This document shows positions 9,505 to 18,821 of a stretch of DNA of 64,000 bases, piece by piece. Position 1 is the first letter of the stretch. Each line of letters starts with the position of its first letter. The translations under genes and the position numbers were made by a program. Source of the DNA: Bacteroidales bacterium (GTDB lineage Bacteria; Bacteroidota; Bacteroidia; Bacteroidales; Muribaculaceae); the NCBI GenBank assembly GCA_900766975.1, contig CAAFXO010000038.1, forward strand, positions 19,321-83,320, in the 5' to 3' direction. Under the pieces are notes generated by a model, which did not search any database, was not told the DNA's origin, and saw only the letters and a list, made by a program, of their open reading frames with translations.

Positions 9505-10292
9505 AATTTTCCGCAATACTCCTCCTGTCCTCGCTCGTGGGGACAGGAGTAGCTTGCGGTCAGTCTAACAATAGCAAAATATCTTCTTCTTCGCTTGACT
9601 CGATCCCGCAAGCCCGGACTGATTCTCTCTCCCTCTCTGTAGCTCCGCTCCCGTTCGATTCGATCGCCGTAAATTATATGCCGATCGATTCGATACCCGA
9701 TGCCGATAAGGAGATCCGCTATGATAGCCTCTCGGATGAGGATTTCGAGATCGTGGCGCGTGAACTCGATGTCGAAGTGGCTGCCATCAAGGCTGTGGTC
9801 CAGATCGAAGCCGGCAAGGCTATGAAGGGTTTCCTCGCCCCCGGAGTGCCAATCATCAATTTCGACGCTTCGATGTATCGAGCTTACGCTCATAAGGCTA
9901 AAAATAAAAAGGGTGACCCCAACGCCAAGGTGCCCCAAGGTCTCTCCGGATATGGCCTCCGTGAGTGGCAACAACTCGTGGCGCATCGCAAGAAAAATTA
10001 CGACGGTGCGAATATGGGCACTTTCTGGGGTATGTTCCAGATCGGTGGCTTCAATTATAAGATTTGCGGCTGTGAGTCGGTCGATGAGTTCGTCGAACTG
10101 ATGTCTAAGTCGGAGTTCGCTCAACTCGAACTCTTCGCCCGACTTATCGTCAACACCGGTATGATCAAGGACCTGAAAACCAAAAATTGGGCAGGCTTCG
10201 CTCGCCGTTATAATGGCGCAAGCTATAAGCGACGCGGGTATCACACCAAGATGGCTGCAGCCTATCAGAAGTTTAAGGCGCAAGAGAAGTAG
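9501..10292 (+). CDS. Secreted N-acetylmuramidase-domain (DUF3380) protein
   Basis: A 263-residue exported protein with an N-acetylmuramidase domain of the phage-endolysin type, expected to cut the glycan strand of peptidoglycan. The signal peptide MKFSAILLLSSLVGTGVAC ends in a possible lipobox (Cys19). A Ser/Pro-rich linker runs to about residue 75, then the domain starts at LSDEDFEIVARELDVEV; VVQIEAG carries the likely catalytic Glu, and GTFWGMFQIGGFNYKICG matches the conserved core. The ATGA overlap with pepD suggests translational coupling. Not surrounded by phage genes, so it appears domesticated. Confidence 0.88.
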   Translation: MKFSAILLLSSLVGTGVACGQSNNSKISSSSLDSIPQARTDSLSLSVAPLPFDSIAVNYMPIDSIPDADKEIRYDSLSDEDFEIVARELDVEVAAIKAVVQIEAGKAMKGFLAPGVPIINFDASMYRAYAHKAKNKKGDPNAKVPQGLSGYGLREWQQLVAHRKKNYDGANMGTFWGMFQIGGFNYKICGCESVDEFVELMSKSEFAQLELFARLIVNTGMIKDLKTKNWAGFARRYNGASYKRRGYHTKMAAAYQKFKAQEK

Positions 10293-10338
10293 TAATATTA
10301 GAGCTTAATCACAAACACATTTTTTCTCCTTATTATAT

Positions 10339-11793
10339 ATGAAGATTTCTGATCTCAATCCTAAAGTAGTGTGGAGCATTTTCGAGGAGATCACCCGGGT
10401 GCCCCGCCCGACACATCATCTCGACAAGATGAAGGATTTCCTCGTAGATTGGGCTAAGCGTCACAACCTCGAAGTCGACACCGACGAGGTGGGCAATGTA
10501 GTGATGAGAGCACCCGCCACTCCCGGTCATGAGGATGCTCCGACCATCATCCTTCAGGGTCATCAGGATATGGTGGCTGAGAAGAATCCCGATGTGGAGC
10601 ATGATTTCCTCAACGATCCGATTCAGGCATACGTAGACGGCGAGTGGGTGAGAGCTCGTGGCACTACCTTAGGTGGCGATAACGGTTTGGGTTGCGCCAC
10701 TGCCATGGCGGCTCTGATCGACCCCGATTTGGTGCATGGCCCTCTCGAGGCTCTTCTCACTGTCGATGAGGAGCAGGGTCTTATCGGCGCCAATGGCATC
10801 CAAAAAGGCTTCGTCAAGGGTACAATCCTCCTCAATCTCGATTCGGAGGAGATGGGATCGCTCGTGATCGGTTGCGCCGGCGGTAAGGTGACTCAATGCT
10901 CGCTGCCGCTGAATTATGTGGCTGCTCCCGCTGATGCCGCATGGTTCGAAGTGGCTCTCGGCGGTCTCCGCGGCGGACACTCCGGCATGGATATCGGTCT
11001 GGGCCTCGCCAATGCCAACGGCCAGTTGGCTCGCTTCTTGTGGCAAACCAATCAGTCGATACCCTTGCAAGTCGCGGATTTCTCCGGCGGCGGCCTTGCC
11101 AATGCCATCCCTCGCGATGCCAGGGCTCGCGTCTGCGTTGATTGCAAGAATGCAGAGGCTTTCGCCAAGGCTGTAACTGACTTCTCCGCAACTCTCCATG
11201 CCGAGTTCGATGTTATCGAAAACCCCGATTTCTCGTTCGCTGCCACTCCCTGCGATCCGGCTCCCGAGATCATCGACCCCGCTCAGGCGAGACTCTTAGT
11301 GTCGGCTATATTCGCTTGTCCCAATGGCGTGCAAAATATGTCGCATGCCATCCCCGGTCTGATCGAAACCTCCGACAATCTCGCTTCAGTCAAAATCTCT
11401 GACGAGAAGGTGGCGCTCATCACCATCCATCAGCGCTCGTCGGTAGACTCCCGTCGTGATGAAATCGCCGACCGTGTCAGCGCCATCTTCTCTTCGATCG
11501 GCGCTACCGTTGCTTTCGATGACGCTTATGTCGGCTGGGAACCAAACCCCAACTCCCGAGTCCTTAACGTCGCCAAGGAGTGCCATAATCGCCTCTTCGG
11601 CGCCGACCCCAAAGTCGAAGCTCTCCACGCAGGCCTCGAGTGCGGCCTATTCCTCGAGAAGATGCCTTATCTCGATATGATCAGCATGGGACCAACACTC
11701 AAGGATATCCACTCACCGGGTGAGAAGGCAAATATCAAGAGCGTTGAGCTGTCATATAGACTCCTCAAGGAGATCCTCAAAGATCTCGCCTGA
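10339..11793 (+). CDS. pepD: Aminoacyl-histidine dipeptidase PepD, copy 2
   Basis: Second PepD-family metallodipeptidase (484 residues) clearly paralogous to the protein at 8047: both begin with a LxPxxxWxxFxExTxVPRP segment. The metal and catalytic motifs are intact, QGHQDMV, GGDNG, DEEQGLIG and LNLDSEE, with Gln in place of Met between the His and Asp of the first motif. It lies 46 nt after the muramidase gene and ends before a strong terminator at 11823, so the three genes probably form one operon. Keeping two copies suggests different substrate preferences, which is inference. Confidence 0.94.
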   Translation: MKISDLNPKVVWSIFEEITRVPRPTHHLDKMKDFLVDWAKRHNLEVDTDEVGNVVMRAPATPGHEDAPTIILQGHQDMVAEKNPDVEHDFLNDPIQAYVDGEWVRARGTTLGGDNGLGCATAMAALIDPDLVHGPLEALLTVDEEQGLIGANGIQKGFVKGTILLNLDSEEMGSLVIGCAGGKVTQCSLPLNYVAAPADAAWFEVALGGLRGGHSGMDIGLGLANANGQLARFLWQTNQSIPLQVADFSGGGLANAIPRDARARVCVDCKNAEAFAKAVTDFSATLHAEFDVIENPDFSFAATPCDPAPEIIDPAQARLLVSAIFACPNGVQNMSHAIPGLIETSDNLASVKISDEKVALITIHQRSSVDSRRDEIADRVSAIFSSIGATVAFDDAYVGWEPNPNSRVLNVAKECHNRLFGADPKVEALHAGLECGLFLEKMPYLDMISMGPTLKDIHSPGEKANIKSVELSYRLLKEILKDLA

Positions 11794-11822
11794 TCGACTC
11801 AATACACATCACATTTCATATC

Positions 11823-11859
11823 AAATCTATCCTTCATTTTGGAGGATAGATTTTTTTTT
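11823..11859 (+). terminator. Rho-independent terminator after the pepD operon
   Basis: Perfect 11-bp stem AAATCTATCCT (11823-11833) with AGGATAGATTT (11843-11853), 9-nt loop, followed by a T run to 11859. Confidence 0.9.
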
Positions 11860-11868
11860 GTAATTTTG
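11838..11868 (+). promoter_or_regulatory. glmS promoter nested in the upstream terminator
   Basis: TTTG at 11838-11841 (in the terminator loop), 19-nt spacer, then TAATTTTG at 11861-11868. This is a full match to the Bacteroidetes promoter. It leaves a leader of about 140 nt before the glmS ATG at 12016, in which no recognisable riboswitch was seen. Confidence 0.8.
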
Positions 11869-12015
11869 CGTATTATTCGGTATCGGACTTATACTGTTTT
11901 TTTGCTTCTAAAAGAACATTCCCGGTTCGATTTTTATATCTTTTGGCTCTCTTTTTGCCGCTCCCGGTGGCATTTTGTTATAGCCTGATATCAGTTTTAA
12001 TTCTATTTATTTTCT

Positions 12016-13860
12016 ATGTGTGGAATAGTTGGTTATCTCGGTGATGGTAATGTCTATGACATCCTGATTAAGGGTCTTCACCGTCTCGAGTATCGCGGAT
12101 ATGATAGCGCCGGCGTGGCGCTGGTCGATGGTGATGGTAAGATCTGTGTCTTTAAGGCCAAAGGCAAGGTGAGCAATCTCGAAGCTTTCTGCGCCCAAAA
12201 GAATACTGATGCCAAGGTCGGTATCGCCCATACTCGGTGGGCTACACATGGCGAGCCATCCGACACCAATGCCCATCCCCATTTCAGCGGCGATGGTAAT
12301 ATCGCTATCGTCCATAATGGCACGATCGAAAATTATAAGCTCCTCAAGGATGCCCTGATCCAACATGGATGTCAGTTCTATTCCGACACTGACACCGAGG
12401 TGCTCGCGCAGCTTATCGAGTATGTCCGCGTTACCAACAATTGCTCGCTCCTCTCTGCCGTGCGCCAGGCTCTCAACCAGGTGATCGGCGCTTACGCCAT
12501 CGCTGTGGTCGAAAAGAATAACCCCGACACCATCATCGCAGCCCGTCAGAGCAGCCCATTGGTGATCGGTATCGGCGATGGTGAGTATTTCCTCGCTTCG
12601 GATGCAACACCCTTCGTAGAGTACACCAATGAGTGCGTCTACCTCAAGGATGGCGAAATCGCTGAAGTGCGACGCGGCGAACCTCTCAAGATTACTACTC
12701 TCGACAATGAGGAGGCTGAAATCGATATCACCAAACTCGAAATGTCAATCTCTCAACTCGAGAAGGGTGGATACCCCCATTTTATGCTCAAGGAGATCTT
12801 CGAACAGCCCGATACCCTGCGCGATTGCATCCGTGGCAGAGTAGTGGAAAATGGCACCCGTATCATCCTCAATGGTGTCAATGATAATAAAGAGAAGTTC
12901 CTTGATGCCAAGCGTATCATCATCGTGGCGTGCGGCACTTCCTGGCATGCCGGTCTCCTGGGCCGCTATCTCCTCCAGGATATGTGCCGGATCCCCGTAG
13001 AAGTGGAGTATGCAAGTGAGTTCCGATATTCCAATCCTATTATATATAAGGATGACGTGGTGATAGCCATCTCTCAGAGTGGCGAGACCGCCGATACACT
13101 CGCCGCTATCCAGATCGCCAAGGAGGCCGGAGCTTTCGTGTTCGGCATCAGCAATGTGGTCGGCAGTTCGATCCCTCGCGAGACTTACTCCGGATGCTAT
13201 ATCCATGTCGGCCCCGAGATCGGCGTCGCCTCTACCAAGGCTTTCACCGGTCAGGTTATGGTGCTTACTCTCCTCGCGCTCTCCATCGCTCAGCTCCGTG
13301 GCACACTCAGCCCCGAGGAAATCGCTGAAGTCGGTAAGCATATCCTCAAGATCCCCGATTATGTCGAGACTGTGCTCAAACTCAACGATAAGATCGAACG
13401 CCTCTCTCTGATCTTTACATACGCTCGCAATTTCCTCTACCTCGGTCGCGGATACAGCTATCCCGTGGCTCTCGAAGGGGCTCTCAAACTTAAGGAAATA
13501 TCCTATATACATGCCGAAGGATATCCGGCGGCTGAGATGAAACATGGCCCCATCGCTCTGATCGACCAGGAGATGCCTACGGTCATCATCGCTCCGCAGG
13601 ACCACCTCTATGAGAAGATCGTCAGCAATGTGCAGCAAGTCAAAGCACGTGGCGGCAACATCCTCGCTATAGTCAACGAAGGAGACACCGTGATCAGCAA
13701 CCTGGCTGACCATGTGCTCGAAGTGCCGGTGATGCCGGAGTGCCTGACTCCCATCATCACTTCCGTGCCTCTCCAGCTCCTCTCTTATTATATCGCCATC
13801 AACAAGGGTAAAGATGTCGATATGCCCCGCAATCTCGCCAAGTCAGTGACAGTAGAGTAG
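12016..13860 (+). CDS. glmS: Glutamine--fructose-6-phosphate aminotransferase
   Basis: Makes glucosamine-6-phosphate from fructose-6-phosphate and glutamine, the entry step to UDP-GlcNAc for peptidoglycan and lipid A. The 614-residue length is normal. The protein starts MCGIVGYLG, with Cys2 becoming the N-terminal nucleophile of the glutaminase domain (about 2-220); HTRWATHG and HNGTIENY are family motifs. Two SIS sugar-isomerase domains follow (about 290-430 and 460-600), with CGTSWHAG and SQSGETADT in the first and the usual LAKSVTVE C-terminus. It has its own promoter and precedes the tRNA cluster. Confidence 0.98.
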   Translation: MCGIVGYLGDGNVYDILIKGLHRLEYRGYDSAGVALVDGDGKICVFKAKGKVSNLEAFCAQKNTDAKVGIAHTRWATHGEPSDTNAHPHFSGDGNIAIVHNGTIENYKLLKDALIQHGCQFYSDTDTEVLAQLIEYVRVTNNCSLLSAVRQALNQVIGAYAIAVVEKNNPDTIIAARQSSPLVIGIGDGEYFLASDATPFVEYTNECVYLKDGEIAEVRRGEPLKITTLDNEEAEIDITKLEMSISQLEKGGYPHFMLKEIFEQPDTLRDCIRGRVVENGTRIILNGVNDNKEKFLDAKRIIIVACGTSWHAGLLGRYLLQDMCRIPVEVEYASEFRYSNPIIYKDDVVIAISQSGETADTLAAIQIAKEAGAFVFGISNVVGSSIPRETYSGCYIHVGPEIGVASTKAFTGQVMVLTLLALSIAQLRGTLSPEEIAEVGKHILKIPDYVETVLKLNDKIERLSLIFTYARNFLYLGRGYSYPVALEGALKLKEISYIHAEGYPAAEMKHGPIALIDQEMPTVIIAPQDHLYEKIVSNVQQVKARGGNILAIVNEGDTVISNLADHVLEVPVMPECLTPIITSVPLQLLSYYIAINKGKDVDMPRNLAKSVTVE

Positions 13861-13990
13861 TGCCCCCGGCTTTGCGAGCCATTTCTCCTCTCCGACCTCC
13901 TCTCCGACCCCATTTTGGCGGAATAAATACTCTTTTATCCCCCTTTGTGGAAAGATAAAGCAAAAAATATGAAATTTTTTTGACCGATTG

Positions 13991-14022
13991 CTTGCAAACA
14001 TCAAAAATAAGTTATACCTTTG
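13991..14022 (+). promoter_or_regulatory. Promoter of the tRNA-tuf cluster
   Basis: CTTG at 13991-13994, 20-nt spacer and TACCTTTG at 14015-14022. Transcription would start near 14029, about 35 nt before the first tRNA. Confidence 0.75.
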
Positions 14023-14063
14023 CACTCGAAATTCGCTAAAACATTGTTTAGCCCATTTCAAAA

Positions 14064-14137
14064 GCCTCTTTAGCTCAGTTGGCCAGAGCACGTGATTTGT
14101 AATCTCGGGGTCGTTGGTTCGAATCCGACAAGAGGCT
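14064..14137 (+). tRNA. tRNA-Thr (anticodon TGT)
   Basis: Acceptor arms GCCTCTT and AAGAGGC pair completely, D-arm TAGCTCAG, anticodon TGT at 14098-14100, T-loop GGTTCGAATCC. The 3' CCA is not encoded. Confidence 0.97.
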
Positions 14138-14150
14138 CTCCAAAATCCTC

Positions 14151-14233
14151 GGGTGGATACCAGAGTGGCCAAATGGGGCAGACTGTAAATCTGCTGGCTT
14201 ATGCCTTCGGTGGTTCGAATCCATCTCCACCCA
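14151..14233 (+). tRNA. tRNA-Tyr (anticodon GTA)
   Basis: Type II tRNA of 83 nt with a long variable arm. Acceptor arms GGGTGGA and TCCACCC, anticodon GTA at 14185-14187, discriminator A. Confidence 0.97.
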
Positions 14234-14240
14234 CTCCCAC

Positions 14241-14313
14241 GCGGAAGTAGCTCAGTTGGTAGAGCATTAGCCTTCCAAGCTAAGGGTCGCGAGTTCGAAC
14301 CTCGTCTTCCGCT
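14241..14313 (+). tRNA. tRNA-Gly (anticodon TCC)
   Basis: Acceptor arms GCGGAAG and CTTCCGC, anticodon stem TTAGC/GCTAA, anticodon TCC at 14274-14276, T-loop GAGTTCGAACCTC. Confidence 0.97.
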
Positions 14314-14327
14314 CAAACAAGACATTT

Positions 14328-14399
<72 letters not shown>

Positions 14400-14464
14400 C
14401 AACTTTCATCCCTCTCCTCGAGAAGGTAAAAATATCAATAAACTCAAAATAATAGCACAAAACT

Positions 14465-15652
14465 ATGGCTAAAGAAAAATTCGAAAGAACCAAACCGCAT
14501 GTGAACATCGGTACAATCGGTCACGTTGACCACGGTAAGACTACTCTTACTGCTGCTATCACTAAGGTGCTCGCAGAGCAAGGTCTTTCCGAACTCCGTT
14601 CATTCGATTCTATCGACAACGCTCCCGAAGAGAAAGAGCGTGGTATTACTATCAACACTGCTCACGTTGAGTATCAGACTGCTAACCGTCACTACGCTCA
14701 CGTTGACTGCCCCGGACACGCCGACTATGTGAAGAACATGGTTACCGGTGCTGCTCAGATGGACGGCGCTATCATCGTAGTTGCCGCTACTGACGGTCCG
14801 ATGCCCCAGACTCGCGAACACATCCTTCTCGCTCGCCAGGTGAACGTTCCTCGTCTCGTCGTTTTCATGAACAAGTGCGACCAAGTTGATGACGAAGAAA
14901 TGCTCGAACTCGTTGAGATGGATATGCGCGACCTCCTTTCTCAATACGAATATGATGGCGACAATACTCCTATCATCCGCGGCTCTGCTCTCGGTGCCCT
15001 CGAAGGCGATCCCAAGTGGGTGGCTAAGGTAATGGAGCTTATGGATGCTGTCGACACTTGGATTCCCCTTCCTCCCCGTGACGTGGATAAGCCCTTCCTT
15101 ATGCCTGTTGAGGACGTGTTCTCTATCACAGGTCGTGGTACTGTGGCTACCGGTCGTATCGAAGCCGGCCGCGTGAAAGTCGGTGACGAAGTTCAAATCC
15201 TCGGCCTCGGCGCTGACAAGAAGTCTGTCGTTACCGGTGTCGAAATGTTCCGCAAGATCCTCGATGAGGGTGAAGCCGGCGATAACGTAGGTCTCCTCCT
15301 CCGTGGTATCGATAAGGACGAAATCAAGCGTGGTATGGTTATCTGCCACCCCGGTCAGGTTAAACCTCACGATCACTTCAAGGCTCAAGTCTACATCCTT
15401 AAGAAGGAAGAGGGCGGCCGCCACACTCCTTTCCACAACAAGTATCGTCCTCAGTTCTACATCCGTACTCTCGACGTTACCGGTGAGATCTCTCTCCCCG
15501 AAGGTGTTGAGATGGTGATGCCCGGCGATAACGTGGAAATCGAAGTTAAGCTCATCACTCCCGTAGCTATGGACAATGGTCTCCGTTTCGCTATCCGCGA
15601 AGGTGGTCGCACCGTTGGTTCCGGTCAGATTACTAAAGTGATCGACGACTAA
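14465..15652 (+). CDS. tuf: Elongation factor Tu
   Basis: GTPase that delivers aminoacyl-tRNA to the ribosome. The 395-residue length is normal. Visible are the P-loop GHVDHGKTT, the effector segment [20 protein letters not shown] (G3) and NKCD (G4), then domains 2 and 3 with the end GSGQITKV. It follows four tRNA genes by 65 nt, the same layout as the tufB cluster of other bacteria, and is probably transcribed from the promoter at 13991. The spacer after it holds a strong hairpin without a U-run. Confidence 0.99.
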   Translation: MAKEKFERTKPHVNIGTIGHVDHGKTTLTAAITKVLAEQGLSELRSFDSIDNAPEEKERGITINTAHVEYQTANRHYAHVDCPGHADYVKNMVTGAAQMDGAIIVVAATDGPMPQTREHILLARQVNVPRLVVFMNKCDQVDDEEMLELVEMDMRDLLSQYEYDGDNTPIIRGSALGALEGDPKWVAKVMELMDAVDTWIPLPPRDVDKPFLMPVEDVFSITGRGTVATGRIEAGRVKVGDEVQILGLGADKKSVVTGVEMFRKILDEGEAGDNVGLLLRGIDKDEIKRGMVICHPGQVKPHDHFKAQVYILKKEEGGRHTPFHNKYRPQFYIRTLDVTGEISLPEGVEMVMPGDNVEIEVKLITPVAMDNGLRFAIREGGRTVGSGQITKVIDD

Positions 15653-15679
15653 TCTTGCACTAAATCCTAATCTCTAATA

Positions 15680-15711
15680 TAGGGGAGTTTTCACTCCTGA
15701 AAACTCCCCTA
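15680..15711 (+). other. Hairpin between tuf and tRNA-Trp
   Basis: Perfect 14-bp stem (15680-15693 with 15698-15711) and a 4-nt CTCC loop. No T run follows, and tRNA-Trp begins 4 nt later, so it may be an RNA-processing signal or attenuator instead of a full terminator. Confidence 0.7.
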
Positions 15712-15715
15712 ACAC

Positions 15716-15788
15716 ACGGGAATAGCTCAGTTGGTAGAGCACCGGTCTCCAAAACCGGGTGTCGAGAGTTCGAGTCTTTCTTCCCGTG
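15716..15788 (+). tRNA. tRNA-Trp (anticodon CCA)
   Basis: Acceptor arms ACGGGAA and TTCCCGT, anticodon stem CCGGT/ACCGG, anticodon CCA at 15749-15751, discriminator G. It lies between tuf and secE. Confidence 0.97.
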
Positions 15789-15805
15789 CTAATTTTTTGA
15801 AAACA

Positions 15806-15997
15806 ATGAAATTATTCAAGGATATCAAAGAATCTTATAACGAACTCGTTTATAAGGTTTCTTGGCCATCTCAGAAGGCCCTTATCAATAGCGCAGTGCT
15901 CGTGTTGATTGCTTCCATCATTTTAGCACTTTTCATCTGGGCTGTCGATAAGATCTTCTCTTTGCTGATGGAATTAATCTATAGTTTAAACTTCTAA
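15806..15997 (+). CDS. secE: Preprotein translocase subunit SecE
   Basis: Small essential subunit of the SecYEG inner-membrane channel. The 63-residue single-membrane-segment form is usual outside the gamma-proteobacteria. The start at 15806 gives MKLFKDIKESYNELVYKVSWPS, with the conserved amphipathic helix and KVSWPS motif just before the membrane segment (about 30-55). An upstream in-frame start would run into tRNA-Trp and is rejected. It is followed 21 nt later by nusG. Confidence 0.96.
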   Translation: MKLFKDIKESYNELVYKVSWPSQKALINSAVLVLIASIILALFIWAVDKIFSLLMELIYSLNF

Positions 15998-16018
15998 TAC
16001 TTTCTAACGCGGATTTCA

Positions 16019-16576
16019 ATGGCTGATGCTGATGTAAAAAAATGCTGGTATGTCCTCCGTGCCATCTCCGGTAAGGAGGCTAAAGTCAAGGAAGTCCTTG
16101 ACGCAGCTATCAAAAATACAGACCTCGGTCTCTACGTCGAGCAGGTGTTGATCCCCACGCAGAAGGTATTTACCACTCGCAATGGCAAGAAGGTGATTAA
16201 GGAGAAAAACCTCTTCCCCGGTTATGTCTTCGTCGAAGCGCAGCTCACCGGTGAAGTGCAGTATGAACTCCGCAACACCAGCAATGTCATCGATTTTTTG
16301 CGCGGTCGCGCTAAAAATAGTGACCCTATGCCACTCCGCGAGGCTGAGGTGAGAAGAATGCTGGGCGTCGCTGATGAGGTAGTCGCTACCATCGATGAGA
16401 CTGTAGAAAATTATCTTGTCGGTGAACCTGTCAAGGTTACTGCCGGTCCTTTCTCAGGATTCTCCGGTGTAATCAAAGAGGTTAATTCCGAGCGAAGAAA
16501 GATTAAGGTCGAGGTCAAAATATTTGGCCGCGGCACTGATCTTGAGCTGGAATATTCCCAGGTCGAAAAAGAATAA
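16019..16576 (+). CDS. nusG: Transcription termination/antitermination factor NusG
   Basis: The 185-residue general NusG that binds RNA polymerase and links it to the ribosome or Rho. The N-terminal NGN domain begins KCWYVLRAISGKEAKVKEVL and includes NLFPGYVFVEA. The C-terminal KOW domain contains VKVTAGPFSGFSGVIKEVN. This is the housekeeping copy; a specialised UpxY-type paralogue is at 61223. It lies in the classic secE-nusG-rplK order. Confidence 0.98.
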   Translation: MADADVKKCWYVLRAISGKEAKVKEVLDAAIKNTDLGLYVEQVLIPTQKVFTTRNGKKVIKEKNLFPGYVFVEAQLTGEVQYELRNTSNVIDFLRGRAKNSDPMPLREAEVRRMLGVADEVVATIDETVENYLVGEPVKVTAGPFSGFSGVIKEVNSERRKIKVEVKIFGRGTDLELEYSQVEKE

Positions 16577-16651
16577 GCCCGATGGTTATGTTACGGACCT
16601 AAGGTATGTGAGTTCGACTAAATCTACAAATCATTTTAACAAAGTAGAACA

Positions 16652-17095
16652 ATGGCAAAAGAAATTGCTGGACAGATCAAATTACAGATTAAGGGCGGCG
16701 CTGCAAACCCGTCCCCTCCCGTAGGTCCCGCTCTGGGTTCTAAGGGTATCAACATCATGGAATTTTGTAAGCAATTCAATGCCCGCACTCAGGACAAGGC
16801 CGGTAAAGTACTCCCTGTTGTAATCACTTATTACTCAGACAAGAGCTTCGACTTTATCGTTAAGACTCCTCCGGTGGCTGTTCAACTCAAAGAGGTCGCT
16901 AAAGTTAAGAGCGGCTCTGCTCAGCCCAACCGTAAGAAAGTCGCCGAAATCACTTGGGAGCAGGTTAAGACTATTGCTGAAGACAAAATGCCCGATTTGA
17001 ACTGTTTTACTTTAGACTCTGCAATGCGCATGGTCGCTGGCACCGCCAGAAGCATGGGTATAACTGTTAAAGGGGACTTCCCTGAACTTAATTAA
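16652..17095 (+). CDS. rplK: 50S ribosomal protein L11
   Basis: L11 binds the GTPase-associated region of 23S rRNA. It has 147 residues and the family signature [18 protein letters not shown] near the N-terminus, then the C-terminal rRNA-binding domain ending in [18 protein letters not shown]. It follows nusG by 75 nt and is separated from rplA by 14 nt. Confidence 0.99.
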   Translation: MAKEIAGQIKLQIKGGAANPSPPVGPALGSKGINIMEFCKQFNARTQDKAGKVLPVVITYYSDKSFDFIVKTPPVAVQLKEVAKVKSGSAQPNRKKVAEITWEQVKTIAEDKMPDLNCFTLDSAMRMVAGTARSMGITVKGDFPELN

Positions 17096-17109
17096 TAATC
17101 TTCATCAAC

Positions 17110-17805
17110 ATGGGAAAACTGACAAAAAATCAAAAGTTGGCTTTGTCGAAGATTGAACCCGGGAAGGCTTATTCACTCCTTGAGGCTGCCACTAAGGTCA
17201 AGGAAGCTTCTTTCGAAAAGTTTGACGCTTCTTTCGACATTGACGTTCGTCTTGGTGTCGATCCCCGTAAGGCTGACCAGATGGTCCGTGGCGTAGTGTC
17301 ACTCCCCCACGGCACCGGTAAGGAAGTTAAGGTCCTCGTTCTCTGTAACCCCGATGCTGAGGCCGCTGCTAAGGAAGCAGGTGCCGATCATGTTGGTCTT
17401 GACGAATACATCCAGAAAATCAAAGAGGGTTGGACTGATATCGATGTAATCATCACTCAGCCTTCTGTCATGGGTAAACTCGGTCCCTTGGGTCGTATCC
17501 TCGGTCCTCGCGGATTGATGCCTAACCCCAAGAGCGGCACTGTGACTATGGATGTGGCCAAGGCTGTTAAGGAGGTAAAACAGGGTAAAATCGACTTCAA
17601 AGTAGACAAGACCGGCATCGTACACGCTTCTATCGGTAAGGTGTCGTTCTCAGCCGAAAAGATGGCCGAAAACGCTAAAGAGTTCATCAATACTCTTATC
17701 AAACTCAAACCCGCCACTTCCAAGGGTACGTATATCAAGAGCATTTATCTTTCAAGCACTATGGGACCCGGCGTAAAGGTCGAGACCAAGGCTGTCAATG
17801 ACTAA
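17110..17805 (+). CDS. rplA: 50S ribosomal protein L1
   Basis: L1 forms the mobile stalk at the tRNA exit site and in other bacteria represses its own operon. The 231-residue length is normal. The signature [19 protein letters not shown] (about residues 125-145) is intact. Located between rplK and rplJ with 14 and 20 nt spacers, so co-transcribed. Confidence 0.99.
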   Translation: MGKLTKNQKLALSKIEPGKAYSLLEAATKVKEASFEKFDASFDIDVRLGVDPRKADQMVRGVVSLPHGTGKEVKVLVLCNPDAEAAAKEAGADHVGLDEYIQKIKEGWTDIDVIITQPSVMGKLGPLGRILGPRGLMPNPKSGTVTMDVAKAVKEVKQGKIDFKVDKTGIVHASIGKVSFSAEKMAENAKEFINTLIKLKPATSKGTYIKSIYLSSTMGPGVKVETKAVND

Positions 17806-17825
17806 TCTTTAAATTCAAGACGAAA

Positions 17826-18350
17826 ATGAAAAAGGAAGATAAAGACTTGATTATCGCCAAGATCGGCGAAGAACTTGCTAAATATAGCTGCGTATACCTG
17901 ACTCAAACCTCTGGCCTTAACGCCGAGAAAACTAGCTTGCTCCGTCGCGCTTGCTTCGGTGCTGATGTCAAAATGCTCTGCGTTAAGAATACTCTTCTTA
18001 AGAAGGCCTTCGAGGCAAGTGAGACTGACTACTCCGGTCTCTATGATCTTCTCCACGGCGAGACTACTCTGCTCCTGAGCAACGTAGGTAACGCCCCCGC
18101 TAAACTCATCAAAAAGTTCCGCGACAAAAACGATACGCTCCCTATGCTTAAGGGTGCTTTTGTGGAGGAATCTGTTTATGTTGGCGAGGAGCAACTCGAT
18201 GCCCTGGCCCACATCAAGAGCAAAAACGAACTTATCGCCGACGTCGTTGCACTCTTGCAATCGCCTGCTAAGAACGTTATCAGCTCGCTCCAGTCCGGTG
18301 CCAACAAGCTTCATGGCATCCTCGAGACTCTTTCTAAAAAAGAAGCATAA
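17826..18350 (+). CDS. rplJ: 50S ribosomal protein L10
   Basis: L10 anchors L7/L12 dimers to the ribosome. It has 174 residues, with the N-terminal rRNA-binding part (VYLTQTSGLNAEKTSLLRR, VKNTLLKKAF) and a C-terminal helix that binds L7/L12. The upstream spacer is only 20 nt, so a long L10 leader of the E. coli type is absent. Confidence 0.98.
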   Translation: MKKEDKDLIIAKIGEELAKYSCVYLTQTSGLNAEKTSLLRRACFGADVKMLCVKNTLLKKAFEASETDYSGLYDLLHGETTLLLSNVGNAPAKLIKKFRDKNDTLPMLKGAFVEESVYVGEEQLDALAHIKSKNELIADVVALLQSPAKNVISSLQSGANKLHGILETLSKKEA

Positions 18351-18385
18351 CCCAAGTTTAAAAATAATAAAAAATACATACGAAA

Positions 18386-18763
18386 ATGGCAGATTTGAAA
18401 GCATTTGCAGAACAGCTTGTTAATCTTACTGTAAAGGAAGTTAACGAACTCGCTGAAATCCTTAAAAACGAGTACGGTATCGAACCCGCTGCTGCAGCTG
18501 TGGCTGTAGCTGCTCCCGGCGCTGGCGCCGGCGCAGATGCCGCTGAAGAGAAAACTAACTTCGACGTTGTCCTCAAAGCTCCCGGTGCAAGCAAGCTCGC
18601 TGTTGTGAAGCTCGTGAAGGAACTTACTGGCCTCGGCCTTAAGGAAGCTAAGGAACTCGTTGACGGCGCTCCCAGCGTTGTTAAAGAGGGTCTCCCCAAA
18701 GCTGACGCTGAGGGCTTGAAGAAGCAACTCGAAGAGGCTGGTGCTGAAGTTGAACTCAAATAA
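18386..18763 (+). CDS. rplL: 50S ribosomal protein L7/L12
   Basis: Stalk protein that recruits translation GTPases. It has 125 residues: N-terminal dimerisation helices, an Ala/Gly-rich hinge (about 33-52), and the C-terminal domain with [17 protein letters not shown] and [15 protein letters not shown]. The first strong terminator of the ribosomal-protein operon follows 17 nt after its stop. Confidence 0.99.
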   Translation: MADLKAFAEQLVNLTVKEVNELAEILKNEYGIEPAAAAVAVAAPGAGAGADAAEEKTNFDVVLKAPGASKLAVVKLVKELTGLGLKEAKELVDGAPSVVKEGLPKADAEGLKKQLEEAGAEVELK

Positions 18764-18780
18764 GATAGTTCTCATTCCAT

Positions 18781-18821
18781 AAATAGGTTAAGAGCGCACC
18801 TCTTGCGTTCTTAACCTATTT
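18781..18821 (+). terminator. Hairpin after rplL
   Basis: An 18-bp stem (18781-18798 with 18804-18821, one G-T pair) and a 5-nt loop. There is no long T run; it may attenuate read-through from rplL into rpoB. Confidence 0.7.

Noticed and set aside
11869..12015. glmS ribozyme or riboswitch in the 140-nt glmS leader
   Set aside because: No ribozyme core or pseudoknot pattern could be recognised; the leader is simply T-rich.
15731..15805. Longer SecE starting inside tRNA-Trp
   Set aside because: The extension is translated tRNA sequence; the ATG at 15806 gives the family N-terminus.
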